From contig NZ_JACEFJ010000009.1 in NCBI RefSeq assembly GCF_015354735.1, forward strand, positions 62,001-126,000: DNA of 64,000 nt, read 5' to 3'. A program made the translations under genes and the position numbers. Source of the stretch: Pararhodonellum marinum. GTDB taxonomy: Bacteria > Bacteroidota > Bacteroidia > Cytophagales > Cyclobacteriaceae. The notes under the pieces are model-generated. The model made no database searches. It had not been told where the DNA came from and saw nothing but the letters and a program-made list of their open reading frames with translations. Of the stretch, positions 54,739-63,960 are shown piece by piece. The number at the start of each line of letters is the position of its first letter. Position 1 is the stretch's first letter.

Positions 54739-54771
54739 TCAAAAAATCCACCCGGCTCGTCGGATGGATTT
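54739..54771 (-). terminator. Terminator of DUF177-rpmF unit
   Basis: 11-bp stem AAATCCACCCG (54744-54754) with CGGATGGATTT (54761-54771), one wobble, 6-nt loop. The plus-strand A run 54741-54746 gives a U tract on the minus strand, about 55 bp past the rpmF stop. Confidence 0.7.
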
Positions 54772-54825
54772 ATTGCAGATTGGTCAGCACTAAGGCAAAA
54801 ACCCAACCTGAAATCTGGTAGTACA

Positions 54826-55017
54826 TTATGCCAAAACTTCTTTTTCTATGATCACTTCGCCCTTGTAATAAAGCTTACCGTCTAACCAAAAAGCCCTGTG
54901 AGGCAAATGGAATTCTCCGGTAGTAGGACATTTGGCAAGACCAGGAGCAGACAACTTATAGTGCGTTCTTCTCTTGTCTCTTCTGGTTTTTGAAATTTTT
55001 CGTTTAGGATGTGCCAT
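54826..55017 (-). CDS. rpmF: 50S ribosomal protein L32
   Basis: 63 residues. Begins [20 protein letters not shown], the highly conserved basic L32 N-terminus, then [18 protein letters not shown]. Only one Cys is present, so this is the zinc-free form. It follows the DUF177 gene by 12 bp, the usual bacterial arrangement. Confidence 0.97.
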   Translation of the reverse strand: MAHPKRKISKTRRDKRRTHYKLSAPGLAKCPTTGEFHLPHRAFWLDGKLYYKGEVIIEKEVLA

Positions 55018-55029
55018 CGCTATATGATT

Positions 55030-55599
55030 TTAAGATTTGTTCTTTAGTTTTTTTAAAATTTCCCACCTGGGATCTGTTTTATCCGGGTTTTCCTCATCCG
55101 CTTTATCCAAAGGTTCAGATTCATCTTCTATTTCGGATACATAGACCATTTCACCTTCACCTTCAAATTCATCCTCATCCATTTCTTCCAGATAATCAGG
55201 ATGGATTTTTTTGGCCGGTAGCGCCAAAATGATGAATTCATAAATCAACTGTGCCACATTGATATTTGGGGTGTTTCGGGTGATCATGAAGATGTCTTCG
55301 TTGATTTCCTTTTCCTCCGCCCCAAACTTGTACAAGACCTTCTGACTTGTTTCCAATGGATGATCAAATTCTTCTAAACTCCGATCACAGGTCAATCTAA
55401 CCGTTCCGGTGATGTTGAATTGGGTCTCAATTAAGTTGGGTAGCTTGTTGACTGCTACAAGTGCTGTCAGGCTACCTTTTTGGATCAGATTGTTTTCTTT
55501 GATCAAAGCAAAGAAAGGATCTGATATTTCAAAGGTGAATTCATGTTGGCCTTCATTTAATTTGATGACCTCAATTTCGTAAGCTCTCCAGAGTTTCAC
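55030..55599 (-). CDS. DUF177 (YceD) family protein
   Basis: 189 residues. The DUF177 core (about 40-135) has LIETQFNITGTVRLTCDRSLEEFDHPLE, with the single Cys that is common in the family, and NVAQLIYEFIILALPAKKIHPD. The acidic tail (about 140-175) is Bacteroidota-like. The role is linked to 23S rRNA accumulation in plants and E. coli, but is unresolved in Bacteroidota. It is the first gene of the yceD-rpmF unit with a -7 box 26 bp upstream. Confidence 0.92.
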   Translation of the reverse strand: MKLWRAYEIEVIKLNEGQHEFTFEISDPFFALIKENNLIQKGSLTALVAVNKLPNLIETQFNITGTVRLTCDRSLEEFDHPLETSQKVLYKFGAEEKEINEDIFMITRNTPNINVAQLIYEFIILALPAKKIHPDYLEEMDEDEFEGEGEMVYVSEIEDESEPLDKADEENPDKTDPRWEILKKLKNKS

Positions 55600-55624
55600 G
55601 CTTCCTCCTCTTAAATTAAGACCG

Positions 55625-55656
55625 CAAATTTAGTGAAGTATTTTAGAATAATAAAA
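55625..55656 (-). promoter_or_regulatory. Promoter of DUF177-rpmF unit
   Basis: Minus-strand TAAATTTG (55632-55625) matches TAnnTTTG exactly. A TTTT (55656-55653) lies 20 bp upstream. The leader to the ATG at 55599 would be about 20 nt. Confidence 0.5.
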
Positions 55657-55700
55657 TTTGCTTGAGAATAATTTCATATATAACTCCGGTGCGGAGGGGA

Positions 55701-56720
55701 TTAACCCTCTTCCCAGTTTTTGTTTTGAACGATAATGTCATAAGCCATAAGGATGGCAGCCCGCATGGATCCTTCATCGGCAATGTTTTTGCCGGCAATG
55801 TTGTAGGCTGTGCCATGGTCCGGGGAAGTGCGGGTAAATGGAAGTCCGGCAGTGAAGTTCACCCCATCCTCAAAATGGAGCGTTTTGAAAGGGATGAGTC
55901 CTTGATCGTGGTACATGGCCAATATTCCATCAAATTTTTTGTGGTGTAGCATCCCGAAAAAGCCATCAGAGGGGTAGGGACCAAAGACCATGATTCCTTT
56001 TTCTTTGTATTCCCTGATCAGGGGTTTCAGAATTTCTTCTTCCTCTCTGCCGAGTAGGCCATCCTCTCCTGCATGTGGATTAAGTCCCAAAACTGCGATT
56101 TTAGGTTTGTTGATTCCAAAATCAGTTACCAAAGAATGAATCATGATGTCCAGTTTTTTCCGGATATTTTCAGGCGTGATGGCAGCAGCAACCTCGGAAA
56201 GCGGCACATGTCCACTTGCCATTCCGATCCGCATGTCCTCAGAGACCATAAACATCAGGCTTTCTTTTGCTCCAAAGGCCTCCGTCAAATACTCAGTATG
56301 TCCGACGAATTTCAGTTCTGGGGAATTGATGTTGTTTTTGTTGAGGGGTGCAGTGACCAAAGCATCCAATTTATTGGCTTTTAGGTCTTCGGTAGCCTGT
56401 CGAAGCGCATAAAGGGCCAATTTGCCGGCCTCTTGGGTTTCTACTCCCGGTAAAACTTCTGGAGAGTCGTCCAGCACATTGATCACATTGTTTTTTCGGT
56501 GGTTGACCTCGTCCACATTGCGGATCTGCATGAAGTTGAAATCTTCCAGGTTGAGCAGCTTTTTGTAAAAAGTCAGGGCTTTGCCATGGGCATAGATGAC
56601 GGGAGTGATATTTTTGTGCAAGCGGTTGTCCAACAAGGCCTTCATGGTGACTTCAGCGCTGATGCCGTTGATGTCGCCTATGCTGATGCCTATGATGGGT
56701 TTATTTTTTTTGATGCTCAT
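55701..56720 (-). CDS. pdxA: 4-hydroxythreonine-4-phosphate dehydrogenase
   Basis: 339 residues. It oxidises 4-phosphohydroxy-threonine in the DXP-dependent pyridoxal phosphate pathway. Motifs: GISIGDINGISAEV near 10, APLNKNNINSPELKFVGHTEYLTE near 130 (His metal ligand), VLGLNPHAGEDG and the metal-binding MYHDQGLIPFKTL near 275. The ending is TAYNIAGKNIADEGS. It is upstream of yceD on the same strand (101-bp gap), but yceD has its own promoter. Divergent from rsmA. Confidence 0.96.
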   Translation of the reverse strand: MSIKKNKPIIGISIGDINGISAEVTMKALLDNRLHKNITPVIYAHGKALTFYKKLLNLEDFNFMQIRNVDEVNHRKNNVINVLDDSPEVLPGVETQEAGKLALYALRQATEDLKANKLDALVTAPLNKNNINSPELKFVGHTEYLTEAFGAKESLMFMVSEDMRIGMASGHVPLSEVAAAITPENIRKKLDIMIHSLVTDFGINKPKIAVLGLNPHAGEDGLLGREEEEILKPLIREYKEKGIMVFGPYPSDGFFGMLHHKKFDGILAMYHDQGLIPFKTLHFEDGVNFTAGLPFTRTSPDHGTAYNIAGKNIADEGSMRAAILMAYDIIVQNKNWEEG

Positions 56721-56914
56721 GCTGTGAGGTCTAAAGAATTGATTAATCGATTGAGGAAAAGGAGAAAAGCCAAAAGTTTACTTGGAATCACCGCTTTGGC
56801 ATATTTCGGGTAATTCAGGTTATATTTCTGTCAAGTTTTACAAACCTATGGCAGTTCACTTATATTGTCTTAATTTTGACATGCAATTTATGATATTTTT
56901 ATCAGAGTACATCC

Positions 56915-57697
56915 ATGCAAAAAGTTAAACCTAAAAAGCACCTCGGCCAACATTTCCTCACAGATCTCCACATCGCCGAACAAATCGCCCAATCGGTGAA
57001 GGGTCATAAGGGTGCCCAAAAGGTTTTGGAAATCGGTCCTGGCATGGGAGTACTTACTGACTTTCTTTTGCAATCCAAGTTGGATCTATACCTTGTTGAA
57101 ATAGACAGGGAGTCCGTCGCTTATTTGACCCAAAAGTATCCCCAACTGGCCGGTAAAATAATTGAAGGGGATTTTTTGAAACATGATTTCAGGCAGGTGC
57201 TTCCTGATCAATACATCATTGCAGGAAATTTCCCCTACAACATTTCCTCTCAGATCTTCTTCAGGGTCTTGCAGGAAAGGGATCAGGTGACGGAGGTGGT
57301 TTGCATGTTGCAGAAAGAAGTGGCCAAAAGGATTGCTTCCCCAAAAGGGAACAAGGATTATGGAATTTTAAGTGTTTTCTTGCAGGCATTTTACGACATA
57401 GAGTTTTTGTTTTCTGTTCCTCCGGAGGTTTTCAACCCTCCCCCGAAGGTCCACAGTGGCGTCATCAGATTGACAAGAAATGAGGTCAAAAATTTGGATT
57501 GTGATGAAAAACTGTTTTTCAGGATAGTCAAACAGGGCTTTAACAATCGGAGAAAGACCCTAAGGAATTCGCTCAAACCGCTAGGCTTGTCAGATGAGCT
57601 CAAAAGTGAGGCCATTCTGGATAAGCGAGCAGAACAACTGAGTGTGGCTGACTTTGTCAGTTTAACCCATAAAATAGCATTGTCTTGGAACCAATAA
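56915..57697 (+). CDS. rsmA: 16S rRNA dimethyladenosine transferase
   Basis: 260 residues, starting MQKVKPKKHLGQHFLTD. It dimethylates two adjacent adenines of the 16S rRNA 3' hairpin. The SAM motif is VLEIGPGMGVLT near 37 and the catalytic loop is NFPYNISSQIFF near 110; the end has FNNRRKTLRNSL. The mgtE coding region begins before the rsmA stop, giving a 13-bp overlap through a TTG start. Divergent from pdxA. rsmA and pdxA are frequent neighbours in bacteria, here head to head. Confidence 0.95.
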   Translation: MQKVKPKKHLGQHFLTDLHIAEQIAQSVKGHKGAQKVLEIGPGMGVLTDFLLQSKLDLYLVEIDRESVAYLTQKYPQLAGKIIEGDFLKHDFRQVLPDQYIIAGNFPYNISSQIFFRVLQERDQVTEVVCMLQKEVAKRIASPKGNKDYGILSVFLQAFYDIEFLFSVPPEVFNPPPKVHSGVIRLTRNEVKNLDCDEKLFFRIVKQGFNNRRKTLRNSLKPLGLSDELKSEAILDKRAEQLSVADFVSLTHKIALSWNQ

Positions 57698-59052
57698 AAA
57701 CATTTGAACTCTCCAAAGAATACCTGGAGAGCCTCAGAGAAGCTATAGAAACAGAGAACAATGATTTCATCAGGGAATCCTTGGATGGAGCCAATGAAGC
57801 CGATGTGGCCTCCATACTGGATGAGCTCAACATGGATGAGGCCCTCTATGTGCTGCGTCTTTTGGATCCGGAATTTTCCGCAGATATTTTGATTGAATTT
57901 GATGAGGATATCCTCACCAAAGTCATCAGGTCCATGGAGCCTTCCGAACTGGCTTTGCTGATAGACCAAATGGAATCCGATGACGCGGCGGATATCCTCA
58001 ACCTGCTGCCCGTCAAAGACAGGGAGGATGTGATCAGCAACTTACAAGAGAAGGAGAAGTCAGCTTATATTCTTGATCTGCTGCGTTACGAGGAGGACAG
58101 TGCAGGTGGGTTGATGGCCAAAGAATTTATCAAAGCCAACCAAAACTGGAATGTCATTCAGACCATAGAGGAAATCAGAAGGCAGGCCGAAAATGTTGAA
58201 AAAATATATTCCATCTATGTGGTGGACAACAAACAGCATTTGTTGGGAAGGGTTTCTCTAAAAAAAATCATTCTGGCATCCGCCAACACCAAAATTGCAG
58301 ACATTTACGAAGATGATCTCATCTCGGTGCCTACCTATATGGATGAAGAAGAAGTGGCGGAAATCATGCGGAAGTATGACTTGGAATCAGTACCTGTAGT
58401 CAATGTCAAAAACAAACTGGTGGGTAGGATCACCGTAGATGACATCCTCGATGTGATCAGGGAACAATCTGAAGAGGATATTCAGGCCATGACTGGTATA
58501 TCTGAAGATGTGGAAGAATCCGATAGTGTATTCAGACTTTCCAAAGCTCGGCTTCCTTGGTTGTTTATTGGTGTGGTGGGAGGTTTGATGGGGGCACAGA
58601 TCATAGCATTTTTTGAAGAGGGCCTCAACAAGGTGATTGCATTGGCCTCTTTTATCCCTCTGATCGCTGCTACAGGAGGGAATGTAGGCATTCAGTCCTC
58701 TTCCTTGGTGGTGCAGACATTAGCCGCCAAATCTGTTTTTGAGGACTCACTGGCCAAAAGGTTTTTAAAAGTCTTTTTGGTTGCCATTGTCAATGGCATC
58801 GCCTTGGGAATTTTTGTTTTCTTGGTAGTAGTCTTCATCTATAGGTTTGAGCCCATGTTTGGACTGACAGTCGGTTTGGCCTTGTTTGCCGTAGTGCTTT
58901 TGGCTTCTTTTATGGGTACCATGACACCATTGATACTTGATAAAATCGGCATCAACCCAGCCATGGCCTCGGGACCCTTTATCACCACGGCAAACGATTT
59001 GGTGGGTTTAGCCGTTTATTTCATGGTGGCCATGTTGCTGTTGAAACTTTAG
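57685..59052 (+). CDS. mgtE: Magnesium transporter MgtE
   Basis: 455 residues from a TTG at 57685, overlapping rsmA by 13 bp. No ATG precedes the conserved ELSKEYLESLREAIE region, so the TTG start is preferred. N-terminal helical domain (about 10-135), two CBS domains (about 140-265, for example YDLESVPVVNVKNKLVGRI) and five C-terminal membrane helices, with IAATGGNVGIQSSSL near 330. It imports Mg2+, with the CBS/N-domain gating by magnesium. Inner membrane. Transcription probably runs through from rsmA. Confidence 0.93.
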   Translation: MEPIKTFELSKEYLESLREAIETENNDFIRESLDGANEADVASILDELNMDEALYVLRLLDPEFSADILIEFDEDILTKVIRSMEPSELALLIDQMESDDAADILNLLPVKDREDVISNLQEKEKSAYILDLLRYEEDSAGGLMAKEFIKANQNWNVIQTIEEIRRQAENVEKIYSIYVVDNKQHLLGRVSLKKIILASANTKIADIYEDDLISVPTYMDEEEVAEIMRKYDLESVPVVNVKNKLVGRITVDDILDVIREQSEEDIQAMTGISEDVEESDSVFRLSKARLPWLFIGVVGGLMGAQIIAFFEEGLNKVIALASFIPLIAATGGNVGIQSSSLVVQTLAAKSVFEDSLAKRFLKVFLVAIVNGIALGIFVFLVVVFIYRFEPMFGLTVGLALFAVVLLASFMGTMTPLILDKIGINPAMASGPFITTANDLVGLAVYFMVAMLLLKL

Positions 59053-59103
59053 GTTAATTTATCAGATATTTATTATAGACTTTATCCTGCCCCATCAGTA
59101 GCT

Positions 59104-60051
59104 ATGAATGTATTGATCATAGATGAAATGCATGAAAGTATCATTCCTTTATTGGAAAATGAAGGATTCCTAGTTGCTTATCAACCAGATATCTCCCGAA
59201 AGGAAATCATAGAAATCATACCGAATTTTCATGGATTGATCATCCGGTCAAAAACGCCCATGGACCGGGAGCTGCTCGAAAAAGCAAATCAGTTAAAATT
59301 TATCGGACGGGCAGGTGCAGGATTAGACAAAATTGATTTGGATTACTTAAGGGAAAATGACATAGCCCTTTTTCACGCTCCTGAAGGCAATAGAGATGCA
59401 GTAGGGGAACATGCCATTGCCATGCTCCTGGCCTTGTTTAATCATCTGGGCAAAGCAGATGCGCAGGTCAGAAAAGGAATCTGGCACAGAGAGGAAAACA
59501 GAGGCGAAGAACTCGCTGGCAAAACCATAGGTATTTTTGGTTATGGCAACATGGGAAAGACATTTGCAAAGAAACTCAGGGGCTTTGATGTGAAGGTTTT
59601 GGCTTATGATAAATACTTGCGGAATTATGGAGACGATTTTGTGTCTGAAGCCAGTTTTGAACAAATCCAACAAGAAGCTGATGTGTTAAGCATTCATGTT
59701 CCCTTAACCGATGAAACCAAAGGCTTTTTTAGTATCCAGGTCCTAGAGCAATTTCAGAAGTCTTTTTATCTCATCAATACAGCAAGAGGAGAGGTAATCA
59801 CTTTTGATGCCCTTAACGAAGCCCTGCAACGGGGGATTCTGAAAGGGGCCCTTTTGGATGTGCTGGAGAATGAGCGATTAAACAGTTTAAGTACTGCACA
59901 AAAGCATTCCTTTCTGAAATTGACTGAAAGGGAAAATGTGCTTTTTTCACCCCATATTGCAGGATGGACTTTCCAGTCCTATGAAAAAATAAACCAGGTA
60001 TTGGTACAAAAAATCAAAGCCCATTTCCATACTTTCAGTTTGAAGGATTGA
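59104..60051 (+). CDS. D-2-hydroxyacid dehydrogenase (phosphoglycerate dehydrogenase-like)
   Basis: 315 residues. NAD-binding GYGNMGKTFAKKL near 155. The catalytic residues are visible as Arg in NTARGEVI, Glu in DVLENERL and His in FSPHIAGWT. There is no C-terminal ACT domain, so it is the short form. It could be the serine-pathway phosphoglycerate dehydrogenase or a related hydroxyacid dehydrogenase; no serC or serB is nearby. Start ATG at 59104, 51 bp after mgtE. Confidence 0.88.
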   Translation: MNVLIIDEMHESIIPLLENEGFLVAYQPDISRKEIIEIIPNFHGLIIRSKTPMDRELLEKANQLKFIGRAGAGLDKIDLDYLRENDIALFHAPEGNRDAVGEHAIAMLLALFNHLGKADAQVRKGIWHREENRGEELAGKTIGIFGYGNMGKTFAKKLRGFDVKVLAYDKYLRNYGDDFVSEASFEQIQQEADVLSIHVPLTDETKGFFSIQVLEQFQKSFYLINTARGEVITFDALNEALQRGILKGALLDVLENERLNSLSTAQKHSFLKLTERENVLFSPHIAGWTFQSYEKINQVLVQKIKAHFHTFSLKD

Positions 60052-60112
60052 ACCTTAGAAATTTAAATGAAACAAGAACTGTTAAACGAAAAATACGTAA
60101 ACCAACTCCATC

Positions 60113-60604
60113 ATGTATATGCCCTTTGAAAAAATGTCCTCCCAGTCCAGGGTTTGGATCTACCAGGCTGACCGGGAATTTTTGTCTGAAGAAAAAGCCA
60201 TAATTCAAGATAGACTCAAAGCATTTTGCGAGCAATGGGGTACCCATGGCAGTAATTTGTCGACATCTTTTGATATTAAATTCGATCAAATCATCGTTTT
60301 AGCCGTAGATGAATCCAAACTGGGAGCGAGCGGTTGTTCGATAGACAGTTCTGTTAAGGTGCTTAGGGAGCTTGAAGCCGCTTTGGGTGTGGATTTGGTC
60401 AATCAAGGTAAGGTGTCTTACCTTTCAGATTCGGACAAAGTCTCGGTAAATTCCATTTCAGGAATCAAATCAGCCATTCATGATGGACTTTTGAAACCAG
60501 AGACCCTAGTTTTAAATCCCATTGTCAACCAAAAGCAGGATTTAGACAAAAAATGGATCATTCCAGCAAAGGAAAGTTGGTTGAACAAATACTTTGACAA
60601 TTAA
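60113..60604 (+). CDS. Conserved Bacteroidota protein of unknown function
   Basis: 163 residues, soluble. The start may be ATG at 60113 or 60119 (MYMPFEKMSSQSRVW). Homologues are often called ABC transporter ATPase in Bacteroidota databases, but no Walker A or signature motif is present here, so that name is not supported. The fold appears alpha/beta. It lies between a dehydrogenase and an OmpA-family lipoprotein gene on the same strand, with gaps of 61 and 50 bp, so an operon is possible. Function unknown. Confidence 0.7.
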   Translation: MYMPFEKMSSQSRVWIYQADREFLSEEKAIIQDRLKAFCEQWGTHGSNLSTSFDIKFDQIIVLAVDESKLGASGCSIDSSVKVLRELEAALGVDLVNQGKVSYLSDSDKVSVNSISGIKSAIHDGLLKPETLVLNPIVNQKQDLDKKWIIPAKESWLNKYFDN

Positions 60605-60654
60605 TTATTATAAAAGTCATATATTAGAAGCCAAGACGGATAAGCGATATCAAT

Positions 60655-62580
60655 ATGAAGTGGAATTACCTATTTGTTGTATTAATAGGCCTTTTTTTTG
60701 AAAGCTGCTCGAGTTTGCAGCAAAAAGCCATGAATCAATTTGATGCGGGTGAATACCAATTGGCTATCAGTTCATTTTCTGAAATCCTGGAAAAGGATCC
60801 TGACAACATAGAAGCCAACCGCATTGTAGCTGAAAGTTATCGACTCAGCAATAGAATAGAAAATGCCACTGATTATTATGAAAAATTAGTGGAGGGAGAC
60901 CCTTCTTACGACCACTATTTCCGGTATGCCGAAAGTCTTCGGCACAAAGGTCAATACAAAGAATCCATGGAGGCTTTTGAACAAGCCAAAGCGTATACCA
61001 GTGTAGATTCGCTTGTAGGAAAAGCAGATCTTGAAATAGGAAAAATTCAAAAGTTAGATCAAATCGAAGCTTATTGGCCCAACCATGTATTGGAAAATTA
61101 TGAGCTTCTGAATACCAGAGGCATGGACTATGCCCCAGTAGTAAATGATGGTTTCATATATTTTACAAGTTCCAGAGAGGGAGGGGGTATCTACAATGCT
61201 ACAGGCCAGTCGTACACCAAACTTTTTAGGGCAAAAGCAGAGGGTATTAAAGTTGATGTGCAGAATGTACAGGCACTTCCCGAATTCAGGAATGAGGAGG
61301 GATTGAATCAGGCTGCTATGGCGATCAGTCCGGATGGCAATACTTTTGTGTATGCAAGAGGCAATTCTCTTTCCAAGAGAGATCTTCCGGAAGTAAACCT
61401 TTTTGTATCCTATTTTCGAGGTGCAGGCTTTACACAACCCATCTGGATGCAGGTCAATGATGACGAAACCTACTGGAATTCTACCCCGGCATTCAGTCCT
61501 GATGGGGAAACGTTATATTTTGCTTCCAACCGTCCCGGTGGATATGGTGGTATCGACCTCTACAAGGCAAGCAAAATGGCCAATGGGGACTTTGGAAATG
61601 TTCAGAATTTGGGCCCAAAAATCAATACACCCGGAAATGAGCTTTTTCCCAGGCCAGTGGCCAACGGAAACCTGTACTTCTCTTCTGACGGACATCCCGG
61701 CTATGGCAAACTTGACCTTTTTGTGGCAAAACCCGCCGACGAGGGCCTGCAAATAATCAACTTAGGGGAAAACATCAATTCCGTCGCGGATGATTTTGCC
61801 ATTTTCTTTACCAACTACCCCAAAGAAGGCTTTATCAGCTCTAATCGTGAAGGTGGAGTGGGGGATGATGACATCTACTTTTTTGAAGACAAGACACCCA
61901 AGCCCAAATTGGTCAATGTGTTCTTGAACCTGACTGTAAAAGAACGCAAAGAAGACGGTACGGAAGACATTCTGCCTCAGACCAGAGTGGTATTATATGA
62001 TAGCCAAAACCGAAATCTGGGGGGAGACAATACCAACCAAAGAGGATTGGTGAGATTCAAACTGGAACCTGATGCCACTTTTTCTTTTATCGCCTCAAAG
62101 AGTGGATATTTTACCAAAAGTGTGCCTTACAGTACAGTTGGAAAAACACCCCGGCAGGAGGAACTCATTCAAGATGTGACCAACATTACCTTGGATACCA
62201 CCCTGTATTTGGACCAGTTGGTGCTTGAAAGATCCATTGTGTTGGAAAATATCTACTATGATCTGGATAAAGCTGACATTCGACCTGATGCTGCCCTTGA
62301 ACTGGATAAGCTGGTGCAGATCTTAAAAGACAATCCGTCCATACGCATCGAACTCAGTTCTCATACGGATGCCAGGGCAAGTGATTCCTACAACGACGCC
62401 CTTTCCCAGAGAAGGGCTGAATCCGCCGTTAACTACATTGTTTCTCAAGGCATAGAAAGAAGCCGTTTGGTAGCCAAAGGCTATGGTAAGCGTCAGCTCA
62501 TCATACCCAATGCCCAAACTGAGGAAGACCATCAGGTCAACAGGCGAACTGAATTTAAAGTGATCGAGATAGAGGATTAA
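60655..62580 (+). CDS. OmpA-family lipoprotein with TPR and beta-propeller (PorE-like)
   Basis: 641 residues. A lipoprotein signal (VVLIGLFFESCSSLQQ) precedes TPR repeats (about 20-120; FDAGEYQLAISSFSEILEKD). PD40 propeller blades follow (about 155-400; FSPDGETLYFASNRPGGYGG), then a carboxypeptidase-regulatory-like domain (about 420-505) and a C-terminal OmpA peptidoglycan-binding domain (about 530-640; LSSHTDARASDSYNDALSQRRA). This order matches PorE, the type IX secretion protein that anchors the translocon to peptidoglycan; paralogues with the same order exist, so the assignment is tentative. Confidence 0.85.
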   Translation: MKWNYLFVVLIGLFFESCSSLQQKAMNQFDAGEYQLAISSFSEILEKDPDNIEANRIVAESYRLSNRIENATDYYEKLVEGDPSYDHYFRYAESLRHKGQYKESMEAFEQAKAYTSVDSLVGKADLEIGKIQKLDQIEAYWPNHVLENYELLNTRGMDYAPVVNDGFIYFTSSREGGGIYNATGQSYTKLFRAKAEGIKVDVQNVQALPEFRNEEGLNQAAMAISPDGNTFVYARGNSLSKRDLPEVNLFVSYFRGAGFTQPIWMQVNDDETYWNSTPAFSPDGETLYFASNRPGGYGGIDLYKASKMANGDFGNVQNLGPKINTPGNELFPRPVANGNLYFSSDGHPGYGKLDLFVAKPADEGLQIINLGENINSVADDFAIFFTNYPKEGFISSNREGGVGDDDIYFFEDKTPKPKLVNVFLNLTVKERKEDGTEDILPQTRVVLYDSQNRNLGGDNTNQRGLVRFKLEPDATFSFIASKSGYFTKSVPYSTVGKTPRQEELIQDVTNITLDTTLYLDQLVLERSIVLENIYYDLDKADIRPDAALELDKLVQILKDNPSIRIELSSHTDARASDSYNDALSQRRAESAVNYIVSQGIERSRLVAKGYGKRQLIIPNAQTEEDHQVNRRTEFKVIEIED

Positions 62581-62685
62581 GGTTTGATTTTGCCTAAAAT
62601 GGATTGTCAGATCATACTTTCTAGTCAAACTTTCTACAGGGAGTAATTTCCTATTTATTCCTCCCCGGTTTCCCTTTCTATTCCT

Positions 62686-62693
62686 TACCTTTG
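62686..62693 (+). promoter_or_regulatory. purM -7 promoter box
   Basis: TACCTTTG is a perfect match to TAnnTTTG, 27 bp before the purM ATG at 62721. No clear -33 TTTG at the usual distance. Confidence 0.45.
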
Positions 62694-62720
62694 TGAGGAC
62701 AGAGACCAAAATATGATTCC

Positions 62721-63890
62721 ATGAGTGAAAGATACATGCAGAGGGGCGTTTCGGCATCCAAAGAAGATGTACACCAAGCCATAGCCCACCTGGACAAAGG
62801 CTTGTTCCCCAAAGCTTTTTGTAAAATAGTGGAGGATACCTTAGGCAATGACCCTGATTTTTGCAATATCATGCATGCCGATGGGGCTGGGACCAAGTCT
62901 TCTCTTGCCTACATGTATTGGAAGGAGACGGGTGACCTTTCGGTTTGGAAAGGAATCGCTCAGGATGCCATTATCATGAACATTGATGATTTACTTTGCG
63001 TAGGCGCAATCAATAACATTTTGGTATCAAGCACCATAGGCCGCAATAAAAATCTGATTCCCGGTGAGGTGGTTTCTGCCATCATTCAGGGAACCGAAGA
63101 GGTGCTTCAAACCCTCAGGGACAATGGAGTCAATGCTATTTTGACGGGAGGAGAAACCGCAGATGTGGGGGATTTGGTGAGAACCATAATCGTGGACAGT
63201 ACCGTAACGGCAAGAATGCCCCGCAATGAAGTAATTTCCAATGATGCCATTCAGGCCGGAGATGTGGTGGTGGGTCTTGCTTCATTTGGACAAGCAAGGT
63301 ACGAGACTGCTTACAATGGAGGTATGGGCAGCAATGGATTGACATCCGCCAGACATGATGTTTTTGCCAAAATACTAAAGACCAAATATCCCGAAAGTTT
63401 TGATTCAGCTGTGCCGGAGGACCTCGTTTATTCCGGAAAATACCAATTAACAGATCCTGCTCCCGGCACTCCCTTGGACATGGGTAAGCTGGTCTTGTCA
63501 CCTACCAGGACCTATGCCCCCATTATGGTTGAGGTGCTCAAGTACCTGAGGCCCAAAGTACACGGTTTGGTTCATTGCAGTGGAGGTGCACAAACCAAAG
63601 TATTGCACTTTATTGAAGGATTAAATGTGATCAAAGACAACCTATTCGAAACCCCACCACTTTTTCAGATCATCCAAGAAGAAAGCAGGACGGACTGGAA
63701 AGAAATGTATAAGGTATTCAACATGGGGCATAGAATGGAAGTCTACCTGGAAGAAAAGTATGCAGAAGAGGTGATGGATATTGCTGAGTTTCATGGTGTG
63801 GATGCACAGATCATCGGTAGGGTGGTGCCTCATGAAGGCAAACAAGTGACCATTCAGAGTAAGCATGGACATTTTGAATACAAGTCTTGA
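62721..63890 (+). CDS. purM: Phosphoribosylformylglycinamidine cyclo-ligase (AIR synthase), long form
   Basis: 389 residues, longer than the about 345 of E. coli PurM, as usual for the Bacteroidota form. It closes the imidazole ring of AIR in purine synthesis using ATP. Motifs: DGAGTKSSLAYMYW near 53, QDAIIMNIDDLLCVGA near 80, ILTGGETADVGDLV near 140, VHGLVHCSGGAQTKV near 280. It has its own promoter. No other pur gene in the window. Confidence 0.9.
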   Translation: MSERYMQRGVSASKEDVHQAIAHLDKGLFPKAFCKIVEDTLGNDPDFCNIMHADGAGTKSSLAYMYWKETGDLSVWKGIAQDAIIMNIDDLLCVGAINNILVSSTIGRNKNLIPGEVVSAIIQGTEEVLQTLRDNGVNAILTGGETADVGDLVRTIIVDSTVTARMPRNEVISNDAIQAGDVVVGLASFGQARYETAYNGGMGSNGLTSARHDVFAKILKTKYPESFDSAVPEDLVYSGKYQLTDPAPGTPLDMGKLVLSPTRTYAPIMVEVLKYLRPKVHGLVHCSGGAQTKVLHFIEGLNVIKDNLFETPPLFQIIQEESRTDWKEMYKVFNMGHRMEVYLEEKYAEEVMDIAEFHGVDAQIIGRVVPHEGKQVTIQSKHGHFEYKS

Positions 63891-63960
63891 TTTTATTTAA
63901 AATGAATTTTAATCCTCTTACTCAATTCAATTTGACACAATCTTTCATTTGGACTTCGAA

